Positions 1 through 8,571 of a DNA stretch of 25,574 nt are shown in pieces. Every line of letters begins with the position of its first letter. The first letter of the stretch is position 1. The translations under genes were made by a program, and so were the position numbers. The DNA comes from Dethiosulfatibacter sp. (GTDB lineage Bacteria; Bacillota_A; Clostridia; Tissierellales; Dethiosulfatibacteraceae). Location of the stretch: positions 1-25,574 of the forward strand of contig JAHRFV010000008.1 in the NCBI GenBank assembly GCA_019084435.1, in the 5' to 3' direction. The notes below the pieces were generated by a model. The model saw only the letters and a program-made list of their open reading frames with translations, had not been told where the DNA came from and did no database searches.

Positions 1-1000
1 CCTCTGTGATTGGATAATCGCCTTTTCCATAATTCAAATAACTATAAGCTTTAGAGAGATGCGGCGGTATGGGATAATGAATTTGTGTCACTATTCCGCT
101 ATCAATAAGATATTTTTGAAATTTTTCTTGTTCATCTACTTTAACTACGAACAGATGCCAAACATGTTCTGCTTTTTCTCGAACGCTGGGAAGCGTGATA
201 AGTGGATTTTTTATTCCCTTTAAGTATTTATAGGCGATAGCTTCCCTTTCAGTTCTTAATTCCGTGTAGTGCTTGAGTTTTACAGATAACAATGCAGCTT
301 GTATTTCATCCATTCTAGAGTTAACACCTAAGATATCATTTTGGTACTTAACTTTACTACCATAATTTCTAAGCATTTTAATTTTTTCATAAAGTTCGTC
401 ATTATCAGTAACAATAGACCCACTATCACCAAATGCACCAATATTCTTAGTAGGATAGAAACTGAAACATCCAATATCTCCCCAAGTTCCTGTAACTTTA
501 CCATCAAAACAAGCGCCATGACTTTGAGCACAATCTTCCACTAAGTATAGATTATGCTTATCTGCTATCGATCTAATATTAACCATGTCTGCTGCTTGTC
601 CATATAAATGAACCACTAATATTGCTTTAGTTTTACTCGTAATCTTTTCTTCAATTTTTAAAGCATCTAAATTGTAATACTCATCAGGCTCAACAAAAAC
701 TGGTGTCGCGCCATTTTCTGTAATTCCAAGTATAGATGCAATATACGTGTTCGCAGGAACGATCACTTCATCTCCTTGTCCTATTCCTAATGCTCGAATT
801 GCTAAAATCAAAGCGTCTAAGCCAGAATTCAAACCTACACAATGTTTTGTTCCAAGGTAATCTGAAAACTCTTTTTCAAAATGCCCAACTCTTGAACCCA
901 ATATATACCAACCAGATTCTAGAGTTTCAATGGCAGCTTTGTCATACTCGTCCTTAAACTTTAAATAGCCTCTATCTAGTTGATTAAAGTTTATTTTCAT
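1..1000 (-). CDS. DegT/DnrJ/EryC1-family sugar aminotransferase (FdtB/QdtB-like), 3' end cut off
   Basis: PLP-dependent aminotransferase expected to aminate C3 of a dTDP-3-keto-6-deoxyhexose. The frame is open without interruption from an ATG at 998-1000 to the window edge, giving 333 residues; the family usually has about 365-370, so only a short C-terminal piece is missing. Visible family marks are the N-terminal NSGLDAL segment, the VEDCAQSHGA motif (Asp156 should contact the pyridine nitrogen) and SFYPTKNIGAFGDSG, whose Lys185 should form the Schiff base. The start lies inside the 3' end of the ketoisomerase gene (17-bp overlap), which suggests translational coupling. That partner makes a 3-keto sugar the likely substrate. 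Whether the product is Fuc3N or Qui3N cannot be told from sequence alone. Confidence 0.9.
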   Translation of the reverse strand, partial: MKINFNQLDRGYLKFKDEYDKAAIETLESGWYILGSRVGHFEKEFSDYLGTKHCVGLNSGLDALILAIRALGIGQGDEVIVPANTYIASILGITENGATPVFVEPDEYYNLDALKIEEKITSKTKAILVVHLYGQAADMVNIRSIADKHNLYLVEDCAQSHGACFDGKVTGTWGDIGCFSFYPTKNIGAFGDSGSIVTDNDELYEKIKMLRNYGSKVKYQNDILGVNSRMDEIQAALLSVKLKHYTELRTEREAIAYKYLKGIKNPLITLPSVREKAEHVWHLFVVKVDEQEKFQKYLIDSGIVTQIHYPIPPHLSKAYSYLNYGKGDYPITE

Positions 1001-1409
1001 CATTCCAATACCCCTCTTTCGTATATTGAATAAATTCGTCGTAGTCTCTAATATAATCATTTTCATCATAATAATCAGATGCTGCAACACATAGAACTGA
1101 ACCTTCTTTTTTCCAATACATATCTCGCCAGTAACCTTTTAAAATTAATAACCCCTTTTCGGGTGAATCCAAAATATATGATACTTTTTCCTTACCATCA
1201 TCAAGTATAACTTCAATTTCACCATATGGACACCATAGCAACTGTTTTAATGTCTTGTGTGCATGCATCCCTCGCTTTATTCCAACAGGGACAGAGTAGG
1301 TATAGTAAATTCTTTTTATTTCAAAGGGGATATCCTTATTGGATTCGAAAAATGATAGGTAACCAATTGAATGATTTCCGTTTTTTTTACTAGAAATAAT
1401 CTTGTTCAT
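984..1409 (-). CDS. dTDP-4-keto-6-deoxyglucose 3,4-ketoisomerase (FdtA/QdtA/WxcM-like cupin)
   Basis: Small single-domain cupin of 141 residues, the usual size for FdtA/QdtA. It isomerises dTDP-4-keto-6-deoxy-D-glucose to the 3-keto sugar, the step before C3 amination. The signature RGMHAHK is at residues 46-52, so the two metal-free catalytic-site histidines His49 and His51 are present, followed by the Q-L-L-W and GEIEVILDDG beta strands. A longer reading begins 39 bp upstream, but the chosen ATG has GGAGG six bases before it and matches the family N-terminus. The gene overlaps the downstream aminotransferase, and the pair is the standard Fuc3N/Qui3N module. dTDP-glucose synthesis genes (RmlA, RmlB) are not in the window and must lie elsewhere. 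Confidence 0.9.
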   Translation of the reverse strand: MNKIISSKKNGNHSIGYLSFFESNKDIPFEIKRIYYTYSVPVGIKRGMHAHKTLKQLLWCPYGEIEVILDDGKEKVSYILDSPEKGLLILKGYWRDMYWKKEGSVLCVAASDYYDENDYIRDYDEFIQYTKEGYWNDENKL

Positions 1410-1431
1410 CTGCTTCCTCCAAAATTCCATT

Positions 1432-2418
1432 TTAGCACTTCTTTCCATTAAAAGTGTACCTTAAACACAGAGTTTCAATATAGTTTGCTAATTTCATTAA
1501 AAATGAGAGAATTTTTTTCTCAATAATACAGTCTAAATACTGAATTATAAAAAAGGCTTTTTCTTTGTATGACATATTTCTATAGGATAATACTCTTTTC
1601 ATTCTGAATTTCATCTTCCTCATATCTCTTCTTTTCAACTTGATTTTTCCCATATATGGCAGGAATTCTCTCTCATAGAATTTAATATAATCGTCTTTAA
1701 ATCGTATTGGTAAATCACCTCCAGTAGAAACTCCTCCTTTTCTATATTTAATAGCAGTAATATCATATGCAGTTGGAATTATATTACCCAAACGAGTATG
1801 TCTTGCATATAGTGGACCATCTTCCCAATAAACATAATTCTCATCAAAGTAACCATACATATCAAAGAAATCTCTGCTAAAATATGTAACCGAGCCTGAT
1901 GCCATTTCATAATAATTCCCTTTTCCAAAAGCTAGGTACTGTTTAAACGGAGTGTTTATTTTTTTAATTAACGGTATATACAAACTGTTTGGCATATATC
2001 TAATTGGAATTAAATCTTTCTCTGTACAAAGGAGACGTCTACAGCATAACATTTTTTCGCCCGACTCTCTAAATCGATTAACAATCTTTTGAATAGTGTT
2101 TTCATCATAAAATACGTCATCACCTGATAGAGTAATGAAATAATCACCAGTTCCTTTTTTAATTGCACAATTAAAGTTCTTCACTGTACCCAAGTTTTTT
2201 TCATTACTTTCCACTAAGAATCTAACTAAGTTTTTTCCTTTGTTTTTTTCTATGAAGCTAACAATTTGTTTCTTCGGAAAACTAACCGAAGCATCGTCTT
2301 GTATTATAATTTCTATCTTTTCGTAAGATTGATTTAAAGCTGACTCAATTGCTTCATATAAATAATCAAATTTATTGTAGCTTAGAACAATCACCGTTAC
2401 CATTCCACTTTTTTCCAT
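1432..2418 (-). CDS. Glycosyltransferase family 2 (GT-A fold)
   Basis: Cytoplasmic or membrane-associated inverting glycosyltransferase of 328 residues. The N-terminus VTVIVLSYNKFDYL starts the GT-A Rossmann-like fold; the nucleotide-binding QDDAS is at 40-44 and the metal-binding DXD-equivalent SGDD at 98-101. A later YVYWEDGPLY segment supplies the acidic residues expected of the acceptor and catalytic region. The C-terminal 90 residues are lysine- and arginine-rich with hydrophobic stretches, probably membrane contact. GGGAGG stands seven bases before the ATG. It sits 22 bp ahead of the ketoisomerase gene in a same-strand polysaccharide operon, so it probably adds one sugar of the repeat unit, perhaps the amino-deoxy sugar made by the next two genes. 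Donor and linkage cannot be read. Confidence 0.87.
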   Translation of the reverse strand: MEKSGMVTVIVLSYNKFDYLYEAIESALNQSYEKIEIIIQDDASVSFPKKQIVSFIEKNKGKNLVRFLVESNEKNLGTVKNFNCAIKKGTGDYFITLSGDDVFYDENTIQKIVNRFRESGEKMLCCRRLLCTEKDLIPIRYMPNSLYIPLIKKINTPFKQYLAFGKGNYYEMASGSVTYFSRDFFDMYGYFDENYVYWEDGPLYARHTRLGNIIPTAYDITAIKYRKGGVSTGGDLPIRFKDDYIKFYEREFLPYMGKIKLKRRDMRKMKFRMKRVLSYRNMSYKEKAFFIIQYLDCIIEKKILSFLMKLANYIETLCLRYTFNGKKC

Positions 2419-2445
2419 ATTAAGCCTCCCTAACCTAAAAATTAA

Positions 2446-3270
2446 TCAACAATTATCTACTAATAATACCCCAATATTTTTATAAGCATTTTCTGATTTG
2501 ATCCTAGCTATATCAGGATTTTTAATTATCTCAATAATTGAATTAGCTATAATATCCGGACTTTTAATTGGAACAATATAAGCATTATCATAATTTGCTG
2601 GAAAGTACCTCATGGTGATAACTGTAGTTTCGCAAGCCATTGCCTGATTATTGGATAGAGGACAGCCCCAAGTTGTATATATCCAGGTATAACTAATATT
2701 ATAATGTAGTATTTTCACTGTTTCATTAATGTCGCTACTGGCGTTTCCATTCTTCATTTCGACCAATACAGCCAACTACAAACTGATTACTGTTTCTTTT
2801 TTCCTCTCATTTCTGGGACGATACACATTTAAATCTAATCCCGGGTATATAACGTGATCAGATTTCAGATTCTTATAATTATTTAAAAATTAGTATTTAC
2901 ACCTTTTGCAATCGGCAAAAAGTACGTTAAATACTAAACAATTGTATAAATTAAACAAAATTAGCAAATGCTACATCATATTTATTTTAATTTTCTTGAA
3001 TATACTTAACTCTTTCTAGAATGCTTTCGAAACTGCTTCTCCTGTTATTTGCACTTGATTTTGCTTTATTGATTTTGCTTTATTGATTTTACTTAAAGCA
3101 ATAATATTTGCTCTTGTTGGATAATATAGCTCTTGAGGATTCATAGAAGTTACAAAATCTACAATGTGGCCTTGCTCAATCCATCCGTCTGCTAATTTTA
3201 ATAAAACTCTGTCCCCACCAGACTTTCCGAATTTATATATAGGTACAATAATTCTTAGCTTTTTATTCAT
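2446..3270 (-). pseudogene. Decayed GT4 glycosyltransferase
   Basis: Remnant of a GT-B, family 4 glycosyltransferase read in several frames. The 5' part (3016-3270) encodes a normal N-terminus with GKSGGDRVLLKLADGWIEQG. A 14-bp tandem duplication at 3055-3082 then shifts the frame. Skipping one copy restores a reading that runs on through ILERVKYIQEN, a stop, then NKYDVAFANF. Further down, other frames give VIYPGLDLNVYRPRNER and GCIGRNEEWKR, and 2446-2775 gives the C-terminal donor-binding part, TTWGCPLSNNQAMACETT and NAYIVPIKSPDIIANSI. The remaining 825 bp is shorter than the roughly 1.1 kb of an intact gene, so internal sequence is also lost. Several stops and at least two frame changes make sequencing error an unlikely sole cause. 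No functional product is expected. Confidence 0.88.
3055..3091. repeat. 14-bp tandem duplication inside the GT4 pseudogene
   Basis: The unit TTGATTTTGCTTTA occurs at 3055-3068 and 3069-3082, followed by a partial third copy TTGATTTTA at 3083-3091. Fourteen is not a multiple of three, so gain of one copy shifts the frame. Removing one copy in silico rejoins the 5' part to the frame that encodes the next conserved GT4 segment. This points to replication slippage as one inactivating event. Confidence 0.85.
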
Positions 3271-3293
3271 ATTTTCACACTCTCATATTTTAT

Positions 3294-4184
3294 TTACTTG
3301 ACTAACGTAGTTCTTAGTCCTTCAAATATCCCAACAATGATTGATTTAGACTTTTTAAACTTGTCTTTCTCAGAAAACAATATTTTAAATGGCCTATAAG
3401 CTAATCTCAGTCCTTGTTTTTTAAACCATTTTTTTACTTCCTGATTGCTGCTTATAAGATTTATATGATTCTTTCTAAGAATAAAATAATTTCTATATAT
3501 ATAATACAATCTTTTCGGCGAATGATTTGTAGTCAAATAGTTTATGCCTGCAAGATTTTTTCTAACAGTCTTACCCAACTCATGTAATATAAAAATATTA
3601 TTAGCTTTGAATATAGTGAATCCTCCATTAATTAACTTAAAACAAAAATCATAATCAATTTGATCAATAAACATAGAATTATCAAATCCACCACAAGCTA
3701 TACCCGCCTTAACATTTGTAAATGAACCTGAAGTAATGCAAGCAATCTCTTTATTAAAAGTCTTTTCATTTAAGTTGTATAGTTCAAGTTTACTACTATC
3801 ATATACGTTTTTATCTCTTATTTCTGAACAAATAATACCAATTTTATCGTTATTGATTATTTCAATTAAGCGCTGACATTCCGTTGTGTATCCTTTACTT
3901 ATACAGCTATCTTGATCCATAGTAATTATCCAGTCACATTTATAATCATTCGCTAAACTTAAAGCGTTATTTAAAGCATAAGCAAGTCCCTTGTTGGATT
4001 TATACTCAACTAATTCAATGTCATAATCACAATAATCATTTAATAAAATTTTAATATCATTAATATTATCTGATGCATTATCTATAATAAACACGATTTC
4101 CACTTGATTTAATAAAGATTCAAGATTTTGCTTCAAACTTCCTAAATCTGGATTGTACGTTACAATGCTCGCAGCAACTTTCAT
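3294..4184 (-). CDS. Glycosyltransferase family 2, rhamnosyltransferase-like
   Basis: GT-A family 2 enzyme of 296 residues. It shows the arrangement of the dTDP-rhamnosyltransferase group (RfbF/RgpB-like): MKVAASIVTYNP at the start, IIDNASDN near 33-40, TMDQDS at 88-93, a SGS segment, a GGFDNSMFIDQIDYDFCFK block, a HELGKTV segment and a late RLYYIYRNYF motif. The family resemblance makes a 6-deoxyhexose donor reasonable, but donor identity is inference. The start was placed seven codons inside the longest reading, because GGAGGA lies about eight bases before this ATG and the protein then begins at the fold. The gene lies between the polymerase gene and the GT4 pseudogene in the same operon. 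Confidence 0.87.
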   Translation of the reverse strand: MKVAASIVTYNPDLGSLKQNLESLLNQVEIVFIIDNASDNINDIKILLNDYCDYDIELVEYKSNKGLAYALNNALSLANDYKCDWIITMDQDSCISKGYTTECQRLIEIINNDKIGIICSEIRDKNVYDSSKLELYNLNEKTFNKEIACITSGSFTNVKAGIACGGFDNSMFIDQIDYDFCFKLINGGFTIFKANNIFILHELGKTVRKNLAGINYLTTNHSPKRLYYIYRNYFILRKNHINLISSNQEVKKWFKKQGLRLAYRPFKILFSEKDKFKKSKSIIVGIFEGLRTTLVK

Positions 4185-4222
4185 TAATAATCTCCTCCAA
4201 CTCAAACTATAGATTCATTAAA

Positions 4223-5398
4223 TTACCATACGAATTTCAATGTATATGGTAAGATAAATTCACCCCATGCCTCTTGCATGAAGTAGGTATAATACCACCA
4301 GATTAATCCATATGCTAAATATATTGAATACACATAGACTCTTAAATACTTATTAAATAACCTTGGCACAAACGCATATAGATAGCATCCCACAGGCATA
4401 AAATAATACAACAATCTGATAACTGGAAATTTAACAGTAACTAGTGCAATAGAACACATTAACCAAAAGAACGTTAACAACTGATTACTTTCAGGAATGT
4501 TCACTTTCACTTTCTTATAGGTAAACATGAGTAATAAAATCAACAGGTAATATCCCGCCAAATTATTGATTGTTTTTAAATTAAAATCATATTTAAAGTA
4601 CTGTATATACCTTGGGAACCAGTTAAATCCACCGAAAAAATATGGAAACAACCAATAAACTCCTAATAGTGCTATACCAATGAACAGAATTCTTCTTTTT
4701 ATTTTTAGTTTTTTTGTTTTTAGATTAACATTACTGGCTAATTCTTCAAGCTGAACTCCATGTTCATTATGTGTTTTCTTTCTTAGTTTAAAGCTGTTTC
4801 TACGTAGCACAAAATACACTAAAAACATAAAACCTGCTGAGTAATGAAACATAGTAGCTATTGTACAAAGAAAAAAGTATTTTTTGGTCTTCTTTTCGGC
4901 AATCAAATGAAAGGCATATGTCATTATCCCAACCGCTATAGATAATCTAACTAGTCCAAAAAAAATCATATAATAAGTTACTGAAAACCAAAATATCACG
5001 AGGCTCAAACTAGTCTTTCCATACATTTTTGAAAAACCTATATATGTAAAGACGAGTCCTAGGAATGAGGACACAATGTAAATTATATGGAAATTATCAA
5101 AAAAATTAGCGCTGAAAAATAATAACAATGCAAACAGTGGCTCAGGGCTGCCCTTGTAGTTTGCAAAATAATCATATCCATAACTCTTAGCGAGAGTATA
5201 ATGATGATAATACGATGAATGATCAACTCCACTTTCTCTAAATGCACTAGGTATGAATAGGATTAAAAAAGAAAGAACCCAGAACACCATATGAACTTTT
5301 CGTTTTCCAAATTTATCGGCACAGTAAGCAAAAAAAACAGCACCAAATATTGTTAATAGAAAATATATTATTGTACCGGTCTCACTAAATGTAAGCAT
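4223..5398 (-). CDS. EpsG-family / Wzy-like polysaccharide polymerase
   Basis: Polytopic membrane protein of 391 residues, rich in Phe, Tyr, Leu and Ile, with roughly ten predicted membrane spans interrupted by a basic cytoplasmic loop around residues 198-235. The arrangement fits the EpsG family of O-antigen/EPS polymerases: an FRESGVDHSSYYHHY motif at 53-67 (the family pattern is R-x-x-G-x-D-x-x-x-Y), a later GLVRLSIAVGI segment, and ATMFHYSAGFMF with its characteristic His-Ser pair. Wzy-type enzymes link lipid-borne repeat units at the outer face of the membrane, so the operon probably uses a Wzx/Wzy route. No Wzx flippase is visible and it may lie beyond position 1. GAGGAG precedes the ATG by eight bases. 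Confidence 0.85.
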   Translation of the reverse strand: MLTFSETGTIIYFLLTIFGAVFFAYCADKFGKRKVHMVFWVLSFLILFIPSAFRESGVDHSSYYHHYTLAKSYGYDYFANYKGSPEPLFALLLFFSANFFDNFHIIYIVSSFLGLVFTYIGFSKMYGKTSLSLVIFWFSVTYYMIFFGLVRLSIAVGIMTYAFHLIAEKKTKKYFFLCTIATMFHYSAGFMFLVYFVLRRNSFKLRKKTHNEHGVQLEELASNVNLKTKKLKIKRRILFIGIALLGVYWLFPYFFGGFNWFPRYIQYFKYDFNLKTINNLAGYYLLILLLMFTYKKVKVNIPESNQLLTFFWLMCSIALVTVKFPVIRLLYYFMPVGCYLYAFVPRLFNKYLRVYVYSIYLAYGLIWWYYTYFMQEAWGEFILPYTLKFVW

Positions 5399-5443
5399 GT
5401 ATTGACTCCTCTACCATAATTATAAAAACTCATATCATAAGGA

Positions 5444-6571
5444 TTATTTAATATCATTTAAAATCGCCTTCCAGAAATTTAAATTGTTATCATACGAAAA
5501 TTTTTCATGCCATCGCGCAAGTGATGAATTACTATATCTTTCCCACACATCTTCAGAGGATGCGATTTTTATTATCGCATCAATCCACACCGACTTATCT
5601 AACATATCATTTACTAAAATGCCGCAATTATTATTAATAATTTCTTCGTTAAAACCTACATTTGAAGCAATAACTGGTAGTCCTGTAGAAATATATTGCA
5701 CTAATTTAAAGCCACCTTTTCCTAAGGAATACTCATCATTAATTAATGGCATTATGCCAATGTGAGAACTATAAATTTCATCTTTGGCACCAAATCTGCT
5801 CCATTTTACGTTTCTAACAATAATATTCTTAGTTTTTGCGTTCAACGGCTTATTACAAACCACTGTCAATTTCAGTTCTTTTTTTAGCTCAATTAAAACC
5901 TTCACAGCTGCTTCATCTAGCGTTTCTATGATTTCTGAAAGATGATGCAAATTACCTGCTGTTGCTACCCATACAAGGTTAATTGTCTTATGAAAAGTTT
6001 TTTTTCTATTTAGCATCAATTCTTCTTGCTTAAACCCTTGCAAATCTCCGTCTGTAGTAGGTAACAATTTCACTTTTTCTTTATTTTCGATACTGATTTG
6101 ATCTTTTAAAAAATCATTCGTAACAATAATTCTATCGCTATTATTTTCTAATAGCTTAGCTTCTTTTAATGAAATTTCGCCACTTTTAAATATATGATCA
6201 TCAAAATCCCAAATAAAAACTGATCTACGTGTGAGAACATCTATTAATTTTAATAAGTAATTAGGACAATACCTTGGTAAAAATGTTTTTGATAATATAA
6301 CAAAATCAGGTTTATCGAAAATATCAACAATAAGAAAAAACGTCACTCGAAACATCATATTTAAAAAGTATACAGCACCTATGAATTTTGAATTCAGTTT
6401 TTCTTTATCAGAATTTAAATGCATTTTGTATATTGACGTGGGGGCAATACTTCGGATCTTAACATTATGATTAAATTTTCTAGAGTATTGAATTATTCGA
6501 TAATAACTTGATGGTGTGATCTCTTTATTTCTTACATAAATTGTTGTTTTTTTATCCAAACCCTTCACCAT
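5444..6571 (-). CDS. Glycosyltransferase family 4-like (GT-B fold)
   Basis: Protein of 375 residues with a divergent N-terminal half and a recognisable GT4 C-terminal domain. Marks are IWDFDDHIF near the middle of the N-terminal domain, the donor-domain start INLVWVATAGNLHHL, then GGFKLVQYISTGLPVIASNVG, where the usual first glutamate of the EX7E motif is replaced by the GGFK variant seen in one GT4 subgroup. The start is the least certain in the operon: before the ATG there is only GAAAG, and in-frame GTG and TTG codons follow at once. Its 5' end almost touches the stop of the preceding gene (3 bp gap). Probable role: adding an internal sugar of the repeat unit on the lipid carrier. Confidence 0.85.
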   Translation of the reverse strand: MVKGLDKKTTIYVRNKEITPSSYYRIIQYSRKFNHNVKIRSIAPTSIYKMHLNSDKEKLNSKFIGAVYFLNMMFRVTFFLIVDIFDKPDFVILSKTFLPRYCPNYLLKLIDVLTRRSVFIWDFDDHIFKSGEISLKEAKLLENNSDRIIVTNDFLKDQISIENKEKVKLLPTTDGDLQGFKQEELMLNRKKTFHKTINLVWVATAGNLHHLSEIIETLDEAAVKVLIELKKELKLTVVCNKPLNAKTKNIIVRNVKWSRFGAKDEIYSSHIGIMPLINDEYSLGKGGFKLVQYISTGLPVIASNVGFNEEIINNNCGILVNDMLDKSVWIDAIIKIASSEDVWERYSNSSLARWHEKFSYDNNLNFWKAILNDIK

Positions 6572-6574
6572 CTT

Positions 6575-7663
6575 TCATAATAATTCATTCAAATACATAT
6601 CAATAACTATCTGCCTGTCAAACTCTCTCTCAACCTTAGCCCTTCCAGCTAACCCCATCTTAACCTTATCTTCAATACTTAGTTCTAAGAACTTCTTAAC
6701 TTTGTCTGTTAAATCTTCTGCGTTACCTGTTTCAAACAAGTAACCTGTCACTCCATCTTCAATAACATCCTTAGAACCATTAATTGTTGAAGCAATACAT
6801 ACTCTTCCCATAGCAGAGGACTCAAGAAGTACATTTGGTACTCCTTCACCACCATGAGACGGAAGAATTGTACAATGACATTTCTCAATCCAAGACTTAA
6901 TATCTTTTTGAAAGCCTATGTATTTGATAATTCCTTTTGAATCATATTCATCTATAATAGGCTTGTACTTTTCTTCCTCAATAAACCCTGCAACAAAAAA
7001 GTTCGTGTTTGGATATTCATCTTTTATCACTTTTGCTGTTGCTAGATACTGATCTATACCTTTTAATTCCATAACCCTTCCCATAAAAATGAAATTTGTC
7101 TCTTCATCTGAGGGTAAGTCGCTTACCTGGAACTGTTCTAAATTAACGCCAGACCCCGGAAGCATAGCATAGTTATCTTTAACCATGTTGTTCTTGACGA
7201 ATAGATCCTTATCTCCGCTGTTTTGAAAAAATACCTTATATGATTTCTTAATTGACATCTTATATAGAAGCTTTGCAACTTCACTAACAAAGTTTCTTTT
7301 TAAGAAAGTACCACCTGTACCGGTAATGTTATTAATCTGCTTATTCTTTGTTATATTAGAGGCTATAGACCCATAAATGTTCGGCTTAATGGTATAAGAG
7401 AATATAATGTCCGGTTTAACTTCTTTCATGATCCTTATATATGTCATAATTAAACCAATGTCTCTTATTGGATTGATTCCTCTTCGATCAACAGGCGTCT
7501 CAATGATTTTACAGCCCATATCCTTAAAGAACTTATTATCATCTGACTTTGGCATGGAGATGTATACTTCATGTCCTTCCTCATTTAGACTTCTAATTAG
7601 TTCTTTTCTAAAGTTATATAAGGTTATAAAATGATTCGACAGAATCAAAATTCTCTTTCCCAT
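6575..7663 (-). CDS. Glycosyltransferase family 4, PglA-like
   Basis: GT-B retaining glycosyltransferase of 362 residues. The N-terminal domain begins RILILSNHFITLYNFRKEL; the central segment includes NNITGTGGTFL; the C-terminal domain has the FIFMGRVMELKG start of the donor half and HGGEGVPNVLLESSAMG with a clean E-x7-E pair near residues 272-280. I start it at the internal ATG (7661-7663), because homologous N-termini begin here and the codon lies ten bases past the preceding stop with AGGTG upstream; an ATG 24 bp earlier overlaps that gene. It follows the SDR and the phosphoglycosyl transferase, so it most likely adds the second sugar to the lipid-linked first sugar, as PglA-type enzymes do. 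Confidence 0.88.
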   Translation of the reverse strand: MGKRILILSNHFITLYNFRKELIRSLNEEGHEVYISMPKSDDNKFFKDMGCKIIETPVDRRGINPIRDIGLIMTYIRIMKEVKPDIIFSYTIKPNIYGSIASNITKNKQINNITGTGGTFLKRNFVSEVAKLLYKMSIKKSYKVFFQNSGDKDLFVKNNMVKDNYAMLPGSGVNLEQFQVSDLPSDEETNFIFMGRVMELKGIDQYLATAKVIKDEYPNTNFFVAGFIEEEKYKPIIDEYDSKGIIKYIGFQKDIKSWIEKCHCTILPSHGGEGVPNVLLESSAMGRVCIASTINGSKDVIEDGVTGYLFETGNAEDLTDKVKKFLELSIEDKVKMGLAGRAKVEREFDRQIVIDMYLNELL

Positions 7664-7673
7664 TACATTACAC

Positions 7674-8561
7674 CTACAATCTTCCAAGATATTCTTTAAC
7701 TTCCCTTGCTATGCCTACTTCAAAAGATTCAGGTCGATATCCGAAGTCTGCAGTTGCTTCTTCATGTGAAAAGCTTCTGTCTTCACTCATTCTTTGTACT
7801 CTTTCAACATAATCGATTTTACCTAATGTAATCCCTTTAAGAACCCTTGCCATGATTACACCAATACTCAGAGGGAAACTTATAAATGTTGTTTTCTTCC
7901 CAAGATTATTGCTTATCAACTTAAATGCTTCAAGCATTGTGATGGGCTTTTCGCCAGATAAGATATATTCTGATTTAGCTTTTTCTACTGGCATCATCAG
8001 CACATCATAATAAGCCTTACCTAAGTCTCTTGCGTTCACCGGTTGAATTAAGCTCTTACCATTATTAATAACAGGAAAGATTCTAAACCTATCAACCATC
8101 TTTATGAACTTACTCATATTCCTATCACACACATCACCATAAATCATGGTTGGTCTCAATATTGTCATGCTGATGTCGTTCTTAGAGAGAATATCTTTGA
8201 TTTCATTTTCAATGATCACGTATTCCTCAGAAGCGATTCTAAATTTAGAAAAGATACCTGTTGTATGAACACTAACGATTCTCTTCACATTATTCTTAAT
8301 TGCAGCTTTTAACACCCTTAAAGTATGTCTTACATTGATGATATGAACGATAGCATTTACACCTCTTGTAACTTCATCAAGAAATGCTTCATCATGGATA
8401 TCTCCATAAACCTTCTCAATATTCAATCCGCTGTTATCAAGCATCGAGATGTCAGAAGTTTCTCTAACGATGCAGCGGATTGGTCCTTCATATTTATGAT
8501 CAATAAGTTCCTGTAAAAAATATCTACCTGTATGTCCTGTAATCCCTGTCACTAATAACAT
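7674..8561 (-). CDS. Atypical extended SDR (NAD(P)-dependent epimerase/reductase), WbpV-like context
   Basis: Rossmann-fold protein of 295 residues with the dinucleotide motif TGITGHTG at 5-12 and the family segments VSVHTTGI, LRPTMIYG and QPVNARDLGKAYY. Where classical SDRs have Tyr-x3-Lys, this one has Tyr114 followed by Glu118, so the usual catalytic lysine is absent; it belongs to the atypical/NmrA-like side of the superfamily. It lies 10 bp after the phosphoglycosyl transferase gene and 10 bp before the GT4 gene, a tight conserved trio. With the CapD/WbpM-type dehydratase further right, a plausible role is C4 reduction of UDP-4-keto-6-deoxy-GlcNAc to UDP-QuiNAc or UDP-FucNAc. The fold call is firm; substrate and reaction are inferred. 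Confidence 0.85.
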   Translation of the reverse strand: MLLVTGITGHTGRYFLQELIDHKYEGPIRCIVRETSDISMLDNSGLNIEKVYGDIHDEAFLDEVTRGVNAIVHIINVRHTLRVLKAAIKNNVKRIVSVHTTGIFSKFRIASEEYVIIENEIKDILSKNDISMTILRPTMIYGDVCDRNMSKFIKMVDRFRIFPVINNGKSLIQPVNARDLGKAYYDVLMMPVEKAKSEYILSGEKPITMLEAFKLISNNLGKKTTFISFPLSIGVIMARVLKGITLGKIDYVERVQRMSEDRSFSHEEATADFGYRPESFEVGIAREVKEYLGRL

Positions 8562-8571
8562 CTACTCACCC

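Noticed and set aside
736..957. Plus-strand frame of 73 codons
   Set aside because: Antisense to the aminotransferase gene, whose frame is conserved throughout; no ribosome site.
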